This document shows, piece by piece, positions 17,952 through 25,440 of a stretch of 64,000 nt of DNA. Made by a program: the position numbers and the translations under genes. The notes beneath the pieces are model-generated. The model did not search any database. It was not told where the DNA came from and worked only from the letters and a program-made list of their open reading frames with translations. This DNA is from Heterorhizobium halophytocola. Lineage in GTDB: Bacteria > Pseudomonadota > Alphaproteobacteria > Rhizobiales > Rhizobiaceae. Numbering within the stretch: position 1 is the first letter of the stretch; the number at the start of each line of letters is the position of its first letter. The stretch is taken from the NCBI RefSeq assembly GCF_017873095.1, contig NZ_JAGGJU010000002.1:62001-126000 (forward strand), written 5' to 3'.

Positions 17952-18890
17952 TCACTTGGCCTCGGCACCGTCGGTGCAGAGACTGGTATCGACGAGTTCA
18001 TCATAGGGAACCACAGAGCCGAGCCAGCCTATGGCCTTCAGAAGCATGGCGAAATGCTCGAAATCGCCGCGTTCGATCACCGATCCGCCGGCGAAAACGC
18101 CGGCATTCCGGTAACCGTCCAGCGCGCAAATCAGCGTCTCACTATCCATATCGGGATAATATGCCGCAACGAGGCCCGCAAGCTCGGCGACCGGCGCCGT
18201 CGAGATAACAGATAGCGCCTCTTCGATTGCACGCACGAAACCGGAAAAGGCTTCCCGCTTGTCGGCGATCCTTTCGGGACGGGCGATATAGGCGCTCCAC
18301 GGCACGCCCCCTGTCGCACCTGCCAGACTATAGGTCCACGGAAGCTCTCCGCCTGCGACATAGGGAGAAAGCGCATGCAGCGAATGGAGGACGAAATCCG
18401 CGCCGCCCTTTTTGACGGTCGCAATATCGTCCGCCTCGACACCGCTGCCGGGAATGAGCGTGACATCGTCAAGCCCTGCCTGTTCCAGCAGCCAGCGGAA
18501 TGTCAGCGTCGCCGTGCCGACATTGCCGATATCGATCACGCGGGCTTCGGCCAGATGCGCCAGCGAGAAGCCGTCCGGCAGCTTATGCGCGGATGCGAGG
18601 AACCAGGGATTGCTCCGCACGCTGGCGCAGAAGGAAACCAGCGCCGGGCCACCTTCCTCATAGTTCTTCATCGTCACCATCGGCCCGCCGATCGTCAGAT
18701 CCGCCTCGCCTGAGAGTACCGCAGGGATCTGGCCGCCGCGGACGGTATGGCCGCCCGAATTGGTGGTGGTCAGTTCGACGGTCACGCCGCGTTTTTCGAA
18801 GAGGCCGAGCGCCAGCGCGACGAAGTGTGCGCAGTAGTAAATGCGCGCCTCGCTGGCGTCCCCCTGGTTCAATCGCAGGATTGTCGTCAT
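17952..18890 (-). CDS. NMT1/THI5-like substrate-binding-domain protein without signal peptide
   Basis: 312 residues from the ATG at 18890, which overlaps the stop of the oxidase gene (TGATG). The fold resembles SsuA/ThiY-type ABC binding proteins: YYCAHFVALALGLFEKRGV at the start, a TIGGPM-type ligand loop and GTATLTFRWLLEQAGLDD. The protein begins MTTILRLNQGD and has no signal peptide or lipobox, so it should be cytoplasmic. Either it is an enzyme or sensor built on this fold, as THI5-type proteins are, or the export signal was lost. A separate exported binding protein serves the transporter at 21492-22388. Confidence 0.7.
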   Translation of the reverse strand: MTTILRLNQGDASEARIYYCAHFVALALGLFEKRGVTVELTTTNSGGHTVRGGQIPAVLSGEADLTIGGPMVTMKNYEEGGPALVSFCASVRSNPWFLASAHKLPDGFSLAHLAEARVIDIGNVGTATLTFRWLLEQAGLDDVTLIPGSGVEADDIATVKKGGADFVLHSLHALSPYVAGGELPWTYSLAGATGGVPWSAYIARPERIADKREAFSGFVRAIEEALSVISTAPVAELAGLVAAYYPDMDSETLICALDGYRNAGVFAGGSVIERGDFEHFAMLLKAIGWLGSVVPYDELVDTSLCTDGAEAK

Positions 18891-19942
18891 CAGAGGCTTT
18901 CCTCGCAATCTTTCAAAAGCAGACCAGGCTTCAGATCGGCGAGCGTCGCGGCATTGCACCAGCTTGCCACGGCCAGCGTCTCGTCGATGAGGCCTTTGAG
19001 GAAGGCTTCTACCGCTTGCTGGCCGCCAGTGACGAGCGCCGTGATCAGCGGCCGGACGACAATGGAAAAGTCAGCGCCGAGCGCCGCGGCCGTGACGACA
19101 TCAGAGCCGAAGCGGACGCCACCATCATAGCCCAGCGTCATCGTCGCCTCGCTACGCAAGGCAGGCAACTGGCGCAGCGCAGGCACCCACCGCGCACTCT
19201 GGCGCAGGCCGATATTGGAGGCGATGATGCCGGAGCAACCGGCAGCAGCAGCCTCGGCCACATCAAGCGGATTGAGAACGCCCTTGATCATCACCGGCAG
19301 GGCAAGCGATTTCGCATGGCCGACAACCTCGGCGAGATCGGCCCAGCTCCAGGCCGGAAAGGCCGGAAGCGGCTCGACGCCGACGGATTTGGAACCGATC
19401 GTCTTCCAGCCTCGCCTTGCAATCTCGGCGCCGATGGAAAAGCCCCCCGGCTGAAGATTGGCAACGGGGTGAACGGGCGCAAGCACCGTCAGGACCATGC
19501 CGGCAGCCTCGGCGCTGGCAGCCTCGTCCATCAAGCCCTTGATGCGATCTTTTGGGCCGGCGGCGCGCAGTTGCAGCCAGCAATTGTCATGCTCGGCGCA
19601 GATTTCCGCAAGCGGCGTCACCGTCTCTTCCGAAATGACAAGCGGCAGCGACAGAGCGCGGCAGGCGGCGGCAATCGGCAGCAGGCCATCGGCGTGAAAG
19701 ACCCGGTCGCCGGCAAAGGCACCGGCCACGATCGGCGCGGACAGGTGGCGCCCGCAAAGCGTCGTCGAGATATCGGTGGCCGCATTGCCGAGGAGAACAC
19801 GCGGCACCAGCTTGTAGCGTCGGAACTCCGCCTCGTTGAGGTCTTGCAGGTCCGCAGCGTCACGCGCGCGGCCTAACATGTAGCGGTAGAGATCCCCGCC
19901 CAGCGCCGTCCTCGCTTCTTCGGAAAACGGCAGGCCGTCCAT
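18890..19942 (-). CDS. FMN-dependent alpha-hydroxy-acid oxidase homologue lacking the catalytic histidine
   Basis: 350 residues from the ATG at 19942, 8 bp after the ABC gene. The LldD/glycolate oxidase pattern is clear: DLQDLNEAEFRRYKLVPRVL at the start, K220 (MIKGVLNP) and the phosphate-binding DGGVRFGSDV at 273-282. Where the family has SNHGGRQ with the proton-abstracting His, this protein has SNIGLRQ: I244 replaces His, while R247 is kept. FMN binding is likely, but ordinary 2-hydroxy-acid oxidation is doubtful. It may catalyse another flavin reaction on the cluster's substrate. Confidence 0.8.
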   Translation of the reverse strand: MDGLPFSEEARTALGGDLYRYMLGRARDAADLQDLNEAEFRRYKLVPRVLLGNAATDISTTLCGRHLSAPIVAGAFAGDRVFHADGLLPIAAACRALSLPLVISEETVTPLAEICAEHDNCWLQLRAAGPKDRIKGLMDEAASAEAAGMVLTVLAPVHPVANLQPGGFSIGAEIARRGWKTIGSKSVGVEPLPAFPAWSWADLAEVVGHAKSLALPVMIKGVLNPLDVAEAAAAGCSGIIASNIGLRQSARWVPALRQLPALRSEATMTLGYDGGVRFGSDVVTAAALGADFSIVVRPLITALVTGGQQAVEAFLKGLIDETLAVASWCNAATLADLKPGLLLKDCEESL

Positions 19943-19949
19943 TACGGAA

Positions 19950-21464
19950 TTAGGCACCGTGCTCTTCCTTCTCGTGTCGCAGGAATTCGGTAAAGGCTGG
20001 CGTCCTGGGGTTCTGAATGATGTCAGGCCCGCCCTCTTCCACGAGCTTGCCCTTGGAGAGGAACACGATCCGGTCGGCGACGGAGGCGGCGAAGGCCAGG
20101 TCATGCGTGCTGATGATCATCGTGATGCCCGTCTGGGAAAGGTCGCGGATGGTCTGGTTGACCTCCCGCACGAGTTCAGGGTCGAGCGCCGAGGTGGGCT
20201 CGTCGAAGAGCAGGATACGCGGCTCGGCAGCGAGTGCGCGGGCGATGCCGACGCGCTGTTGCTGCCCACCGGAAAGCTGGTGCGGAAACGAATTTTCGAA
20301 ATCGCCAAGGCCGACCAAGCGCAGCGCCCGGCGCGCCTTTCGTTCAGCCGCCGGATGCGGCAGGCGCTGCACGATGCGGGGAATGCTCATGGCGTTCTGC
20401 AGCGCGCTCATATGGTCGAAAAGCGCAAAATGCTGGAAGACGATGCCGATGCCCGAACGGGCGCGATTGGCCGGCAGCAGCCGCGTCGAAAGCCGGCGGC
20501 CATCCGGGCGATAGCCCATGACATGGTTCTCCACTTTGATGGAGCCGCCTGCAAACGGGTTCAGTGCCAGAATGGATTTGAGCAGCGTGCTCTTGCCCGA
20601 GCCGGAGCGGCCGAGAAGGACCACGACTTCGCCGCGACGGACGGAGATGCTCAGCGCATCCAGCACGCGGACATTGCCGTAATCGACAGACAGCGCATCC
20701 ACTGTCAGAACGTCGGCAGCATTGGCCGAATATTTTTTGGCGAGCGGCGGCGTCGCGGCCACGGGCTCTTCCGACGCTTCCCGCTCAGCCTGTCGCTTCT
20801 TCAGCCGGGCAGCCTTGCGGTCGACATTGAACCGGCTTTCAAGCCACCACTGGGCGCCGGCCAGCGCCGACGACATGATCATGTAGATCGCGCCGGAGGC
20901 GACGAGGACGGGAATGAACAGAAAGTTCTGCGAGACGATCGCCTGACCGCGCATGGTCAATTCGTTGACGCCGACGACGGAGGCAAGCGAGGTCGATTTC
21001 AACAGTCCGACGGCCTCGTTGCCAAGCGTCGGCATGATGGTCCGAAGCGCCTGCGGGATCACGACATGGATCATCTCGGCTGTCATCGAAAAGCCGAAGG
21101 CCTGGGCGGCAAGCCGCTGGTTGCGATCCGTCGATGCAATGCCGCCGCGAATGATCTCGGCGCAAAAGGCCGTCTCGTTGATCATCAGAGCGAGCATCGC
21201 ACTGGCAAACGGGCTCAGGCGAAGCCCGAACTCAGGCAGCACGTTAAAGAGCAGAATGAGCTGGAGAAGAACCGGCGTCCCGCGCAGGATATAGATATAG
21301 GCCTGCACCGGAAGCCGGATCAGTATGTAGCGAGAAGTGCTGGCGAGTGCCAGAAAGAACCCGATGATGATCCCGCCTGCAAGCGCGCCAACGAGGAGTT
21401 CGACGGCGATGACAGCGCCCTGCCAAAGGTAGGGCAGCGTCAGATATTTCAGAAAATCGGCCAT
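19950..21464 (-). CDS. Amino-acid-type ABC transporter, permease and ATPase fused in one chain
   Basis: 504 residues. Residues 1-215 are a HisM/GlnP-type permease with about five membrane segments, YIYILRGTPVLLQLILLF and the EAA loop AAQAFGFSMTAEMIHVVIPQ. A charged linker (about 216-250) leads to a polar amino-acid ATPase domain with Walker A GRSGSGKST, signature LSGGQQQR and Walker B LLFDEPTSALDP. Usually these are separate genes with two permeases; here a homodimer would supply both. It follows the binding protein gene by 27 bp. It probably imports an amino-acid-like or ureido compound. Confidence 0.88.
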   Translation of the reverse strand: MADFLKYLTLPYLWQGAVIAVELLVGALAGGIIIGFFLALASTSRYILIRLPVQAYIYILRGTPVLLQLILLFNVLPEFGLRLSPFASAMLALMINETAFCAEIIRGGIASTDRNQRLAAQAFGFSMTAEMIHVVIPQALRTIMPTLGNEAVGLLKSTSLASVVGVNELTMRGQAIVSQNFLFIPVLVASGAIYMIMSSALAGAQWWLESRFNVDRKAARLKKRQAEREASEEPVAATPPLAKKYSANAADVLTVDALSVDYGNVRVLDALSISVRRGEVVVLLGRSGSGKSTLLKSILALNPFAGGSIKVENHVMGYRPDGRRLSTRLLPANRARSGIGIVFQHFALFDHMSALQNAMSIPRIVQRLPHPAAERKARRALRLVGLGDFENSFPHQLSGGQQQRVGIARALAAEPRILLFDEPTSALDPELVREVNQTIRDLSQTGITMIISTHDLAFAASVADRIVFLSKGKLVEEGGPDIIQNPRTPAFTEFLRHEKEEHGA

Positions 21465-21491
21465 CTCGTCGCCTTCGAACCCCTTCTATGA

Positions 21492-22388
21492 TCAGCCCTT
21501 GGAGACGGCCGGACGCTCTGCGTCGCCGCCCTGACCCCAGAAGTCGAGCAGCTTTTTCTGTGCGCCGCTCGCCTGGATGACCTTCATGGCGTCAAGAACG
21601 GCGTCACGCAGGATGGTGTTGTCCTTGGCGATCGGGAAGCCGACCATGATCGGCAGATCGACCTTGAATGCCGTTTCGAGCTTCGGATCGGAGGCTGCGA
21701 CTGCGGCGGCCGAACCGCTTTCGGTGAGGTAGATATCAGCGCGGCCGGATTGCAGTGCCTGGATGCTGTTATCGGTATTCTGGACCTGCAGAACATCGAC
21801 GGCCGGCTTGCCGGCAGCCTGGCACTTCGCGGTGGTTTCCGGAATGAGCGTGTTGGCCTCATAGGTGCCGGCAGCAGCAGCGACGGTCACGCCGCAGAGA
21901 TCGTCGACCGACTTGATGTTCTTCGGATTGCCCTTCTTGACGATCGAGCCGTCCTGCACCTGAACGGAGGCAACGAAGGCGATCTGCTTCAGGCGGGCAT
22001 CCGTGACGTAAAGCATCGGGCCGATATCGGCGCGGCCGCTCGAAATCGAGGTCAGAAGCACGTTGAACGAACCGTTCTGGTATTCGTGGGTGAAGCCGAG
22101 GCAGCCGCCGAGACGATCGAACAGCGAGGGATCGAGGCCTTCGATGACCGATGGGTCCTTTTCGGACGGTGCTTCGAAGCCCTTGGTATAGCCGCCGAGA
22201 CCGACAACCAGCTTCTTGCCGACCAGCGACGGGTACTTCGTCTGGAGCGCGTTGCATTCCTGCATGCCGGCGAAATCCTTGGCGGACGGCTTGATATCGT
22301 CCGCGGCGCGGGCACCGGCCGTCGAGAAGGCAAGGGCAACGCCCATGCCGAGCATGGCAAGCGTGGTCTTCTTTGCTGCGAATTTCAT
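21492..22388 (-). CDS. Amino-acid-type ABC substrate-binding protein (family 3)
   Basis: 298 residues from the ATG at 22388, where the signal peptide MKFAAKKTTLAMLGMGVALA...ARAADD begins; the frame upstream of it lacks a sensible start. The mature part has the SBP_bac_3 pattern: FDRLGGCLGFTHEYQNGSFNVLLTSISSGRADIG and LCGVTVAAAAGTYEANTLIP. It is periplasmic and is the partner of the fused permease/ATPase next door. Its ligand is unknown; the surrounding amidohydrolase, RidA and dehydrogenase genes suggest an amino or ureido acid. Confidence 0.88.
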   Translation of the reverse strand: MKFAAKKTTLAMLGMGVALAFSTAGARAADDIKPSAKDFAGMQECNALQTKYPSLVGKKLVVGLGGYTKGFEAPSEKDPSVIEGLDPSLFDRLGGCLGFTHEYQNGSFNVLLTSISSGRADIGPMLYVTDARLKQIAFVASVQVQDGSIVKKGNPKNIKSVDDLCGVTVAAAAGTYEANTLIPETTAKCQAAGKPAVDVLQVQNTDNSIQALQSGRADIYLTESGSAAAVAASDPKLETAFKVDLPIMVGFPIAKDNTILRDAVLDAMKVIQASGAQKKLLDFWGQGGDAERPAVSKG

Positions 22389-22452
22389 GTTAGTTCCCTT
22401 ATTGGCGCGGTGCGGGGTGGATGCCGGCAGGGCCGCGCGAACCTGCTGCATA

Positions 22453-22471
22453 GGCAATCGCTTCGATTGCC
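22453..22471. promoter_or_regulatory. Intercistronic hairpin before the binding-protein gene
   Basis: GGCAATCG CTT CGATTGCC is a perfect 8-bp stem with a 3-base loop in the 192-bp gap between the dehydrogenase and binding protein genes. No T-run follows on the minus strand, so it is more likely an mRNA-stabilising or processing hairpin than a terminator. Confidence 0.5.
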
Positions 22472-22580
22472 GTAACTTTTAAGCTCTTCCGCCTCTTCTC
22501 GAAGGGGTAACGGCTCTATCTGTTTCTGCTTTAAAGAAATTCTAGGTGCGGGACCGGTCCCCACATCCGGTGGAATTGCC

Positions 22581-23546
22581 TCAATACCCAAGCTTCGGAT
22601 CAACCTCGTTCCTGAGCGGTTCGCCGTTCTCCAGGCGCTTGAGATTGTCGTTGAATATCGAAAGGCAGCCCGCCATGTAGGTCGCATGATCGTCGACGCT
22701 GCAATGAGGGGTCATGATCAGATTTGGGCAGGACCACAGACGGTCACCGGCCGGCAAGGGCTCGATATCGAAGACATCGAGGACAGCGCCGGCAAGCCTG
22801 CCGGACTCGAGCATGTCGGCCATGACGGCATAATCGATCACGGCCGCTCGCCCGACGACGACGATGCCGGCCCTTTCGGGAAGGATTTCCAGCCGGCGCT
22901 TGTCGATGAGGCCGCGCGTCGCGGGCGTGGCCGGCAGGGTCGAGACCAGCACATCGGTATCCGCGAGCACGCTGTCCAGCGCATCTGTCGCAATGCAATT
23001 GTCGAGATCGACATCGGCGCGGCCCGTCCGCGTCACGCCCGTCACATGATAGCCGTTGGCGAGGAGCCGCCGGGTGGCTTCGCTGCCGATGCCACCGACG
23101 CCAAGCAGCGTCACACGCTTGCCACGGGCGGGCGTTTCGAAAAGCGGCTGCCATTTGCCTGCGGCCTTATCCGACACGAAGCCCGGAATGCGAAAATTGA
23201 GCATCAACGCGGCGGCGAGGACGAACTCTCCGCCCTTCTCGCCATGCACGCCGGAGGCATTGGTCAACGCAACGCCGCCCGGAAGCGTTGGAATGATCGC
23301 CTCGACGCCGGCCGAGATCACCTGGACCCAACGCAGCGATGGCAGCTTTTTCTTCAATGCCGAGACATCCGGCTTGACGCAGGCAAAGACGATATCCGCA
23401 TCGTCGGGATAGCTTGACCCGTCTCCCTCGCTGATGACGAGGCCCGCAGCATCCAGACCGGAGGCGGCAGCGCTTTCGGCCAGTTCCTGCGGGGAAAGCC
23501 GGAGGGCGGCTGCGGGATCGCGATCATTGAGGATATGGATACGCAT
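22581..23546 (-). CDS. D-isomer-specific 2-hydroxyacid dehydrogenase family protein
   Basis: 321 residues from the ATG at 23546 (GAAAGGATGCG context), immediately after the RidA stop. Rossmann motif GVGGIGSEATRRLL with the family spacing. The catalytic set is recognisable: Arg in GRAAVIDY, Glu in DVFDIEPLP and His in TPHCSVDDH. It would interconvert a 2-keto and a 2-hydroxy acid with NAD(P)H in the cytoplasm. Paired with RidA (2-aminoacrylate/imine deaminase family) it could reduce the keto acid produced by imine hydrolysis; this is inference. Confidence 0.85.
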   Translation of the reverse strand: MRIHILNDRDPAAALRLSPQELAESAAASGLDAAGLVISEGDGSSYPDDADIVFACVKPDVSALKKKLPSLRWVQVISAGVEAIIPTLPGGVALTNASGVHGEKGGEFVLAAALMLNFRIPGFVSDKAAGKWQPLFETPARGKRVTLLGVGGIGSEATRRLLANGYHVTGVTRTGRADVDLDNCIATDALDSVLADTDVLVSTLPATPATRGLIDKRRLEILPERAGIVVVGRAAVIDYAVMADMLESGRLAGAVLDVFDIEPLPAGDRLWSCPNLIMTPHCSVDDHATYMAGCLSIFNDNLKRLENGEPLRNEVDPKLGY

Positions 23547-23550
23547 CCTT

Positions 23551-23979
23551 TCAGGCCCCTGCCCCGACACCAGCCGAGCGAACGGCGACGGCTTCCATTT
23601 CGACGAGCAGCCGCTCATTGTTGAGCGTGATACCGACCGTCGATCGCGCCGGATAGGGCGCGGGGATCATCTCGCCATAGACCGCATTCATCGCAGAGAA
23701 TTGGCCGAGATCAGTCAGGAAGATCGTGACCTTGACGAGGTCGGCCAGCGTCATCCCGGCGGAGGTGAGCAGCGCCTCCATGTTCATGATCACCTGCCGC
23801 GACTGGGTTCCGACATCCGAGCCGACAATCTCGCGGGTATGCGGATCGATTGCGACCTGCCCGGACAGGTAGAGCGTATCGCCGACAAGGATGGCAGACG
23901 ACAAGGGAGCTGGCCCCATCGGGCGATCTTCAGGCTTGAACCCGGCGTAAGAAATCGGCGTCTTCACTGCTTTCTCCAC
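23551..23979 (-). CDS. RidA/YjgF-family protein
   Basis: 142 residues of the RidA (reactive intermediate deaminase) family: ILVGDTLYLSGQVAIDPHTREIVG, then VIMNMEALLTSAGMTLADLVKVTIFLTD and the C-terminal PYPARSTVGITLNNERLLVEMEAVAV. The Arg in YPARS and the Glu in VEMEAVA are the usual imine-site residues. It is the first gene of the minus-strand cluster and the CGTATA-N4-TATACG palindrome lies 19 bp before its start. It may hydrolyse an imine formed by an enzyme of the pathway. Confidence 0.88.
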   Translation of the reverse strand: MEKAVKTPISYAGFKPEDRPMGPAPLSSAILVGDTLYLSGQVAIDPHTREIVGSDVGTQSRQVIMNMEALLTSAGMTLADLVKVTIFLTDLGQFSAMNAVYGEMIPAPYPARSTVGITLNNERLLVEMEAVAVRSAGVGAGA

Positions 23980-23997
23980 GATTGACGAATTAAGGAT

Positions 23998-24013
23998 CGT
24001 ATACGATTATACG
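23998..24013. promoter_or_regulatory. Operator-like inverted repeat CGTATA-N4-TATACG
   Basis: Perfect 6-bp arms CGTATA/TATACG separated by CGAT, 19 bp upstream of the RidA gene start, so it would overlap the promoter or leader. The related copy at 15702-15717 precedes the enolase-superfamily gene. This is a candidate site for the GntR regulator at 15753-16553. Confidence 0.65.
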
Positions 24014-24201
24014 AATGTCAAGCGCGTTGTCACGACTTCTTCTCTTTCCCAGGTGACGCGGCGGTGCAGTTACGTAATAGTCGGCAAGCCGCGCGACCGC
24101 AGTGGGAGAGGATGAATCCGTCAGTCACGGATCATGGGTTACGGCTAGCAGCTGACGAGCATCTGGAGCGCGGCCGGCCGCGGGCAAAGAAGGGATGGAG
24201 A

Positions 24202-24350
24202 ATGGCATATTTCGATAAAGGCACTTTCGTCGGGAGAGCGTGGGCGACCGGGGGCGACGGGCCGATCTTGATAACGGTTCGTGACGGAATGCTCCTCGAC
24301 ATAACGTCGCGAGCAGCCCCAACCATGCGCGACCTCATGGAAATGGGCCT
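24202..24350 (+). pseudogene. N-terminal stub of a fumarylacetoacetate hydrolase-family gene, cut by IS5 element
   Basis: About 50 residues starting MAYFDKGTFVGRAW and running through DITSRAAPTMRDLMEMG, the usual N-terminus of rhizobial FAH-family (2-keto-4-pentenoate hydratase-like) proteins. Coding similarity stops exactly where the IS inverted repeat begins at 24351. The start at 24202 (GGATGGAG upstream) is preferred to an ATG at 24112 because homology-like sequence begins there. The catalytic domain is entirely missing and does not reappear beyond the IS. Confidence 0.65.
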
Positions 24351-25440
24351 TGTTGCATGGATCGGTTTGCGGCTGATATTTGGCGGGACATCGTATTGAG
24401 GGTTTTCCGTATGCCGCACAAGTTCAACTCCGCCCACCGACACGAGATTGCTCGGCAGAAACATCGGGTGACGAACTGGGCTACCTATAACGAGAGCTTG
24501 AGGCGACGCGGCGATTTAACCGTCTGGGTCAGTGAAGACGTGCAGTGTCTCTGGTCGGCATCCCGGCGGAAGTCGCGTGGCGGACAGCCGACATATTCGG
24601 ATCTGGCGATCACACTATGCCTGACCTTGCGGGTCGTCTACGGCTGCCCCTGCGTCAAACCCAGGGCCTGATGCGCAGCGTGGTGGCGCTGATGGGTCTG
24701 GATGTTCTGGTTCCTGATTTCTCAACTCTGTCGCGCCGAAGCAAGGGAATGGCCCTGCCGCCGACGGAGCCTCGCCTGGGGAGTGACGGGCCGATCACTC
24801 TGGTTGTCGACAGCACCGGGCTGAAGCTCGTTGGCGCCGGAGAGTGGCTTGAAACAAAGCATTGCGCCAAGTCCAGTCGCAAGCGGTGGAGGAAATTACA
24901 TCTCGGACTTGATCTGGTCAGTGGTGAGATCGTCTGCAGCGAATTGACCACGGATGAGATCGGTGATCCGACGGCCCTGCCGGATCTTCTCGATCAGATC
25001 GACGGCTCCGTCGCCCGCTTCATTGCCGATGGCGCCTATGATGGCATTAAGACGCGCGACCTTCTGGCCGCCCGCTTTGGCGATCATGTGAATGCCGTCA
25101 TTCCACCGCCGAAGAATGCGGCCGCCAGTCCCGACGCCGCCACACATCCCACGGTTCGCGATCGCCATATTGCCGAGATCGCAAAGCAAGGCCGATTGGC
25201 GTGGCAGAAATCGACGGGCTACAATCAGCGCAGCCGGATCGAAACCCAGATGGGCCGATGGAACACTGTCATTGGCCCCAAGCTGCAAGCGCGCGGTCTC
25301 GACAATCAGAAGACCGAGGCCCGCATCGGCGTTCTTGTTCTCAACACAATGACTGAGCTCGGACGTCCGATCTTCGAACGAACACTATGAAATCCGACCG
25401 GGCTAGGGGCGATTGCGTCAACCGGACGATCCATGCAACA
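24351..25440 (+). mobile_element. IS5-family insertion sequence, 1090 bp
   Basis: Bounded by perfect 14-bp inverted repeats TGTTGCATGGATCG (24351-24364 and, inverted, 25427-25440). It contains one transposase gene with a frameshift. No direct target duplication is visible: the left flank ends GGCCT and the right flank begins CGGCC. The genes on the two sides are different truncated genes, which fits an IS-mediated deletion rather than a simple insertion. Confidence 0.8.
24411..25390 (+). pseudogene. IS5-family transposase, frameshifted
   Basis: The first frame starts MPHKFNSAHRHEIARQKHR and runs to about 24646. There GGCTGCCCCTG stands where GGCCTGCCCCTG would keep the frame, so a single C is missing. 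The second frame carries the DDE domain: TLVVDSTGLKL, DGAYDG and the YNQRSRIETQMGRWNTVIG region with the final glutamate. Both halves together match a normal IS5-group transposase of about 320 residues. Some IS families use such shifts on purpose, but a plain deletion is simpler here. Confidence 0.75.

Noticed and set aside
18500..19876. 458-codon plus-strand frame
   Set aside because: Antisense to the FMN oxidase and NMT1-like genes; Arg/Ala-rich composition and no start signal.
19959..21491. 510-codon plus-strand frame
   Set aside because: Exactly antisense to the fused ABC transporter gene, which has all ABC motifs.
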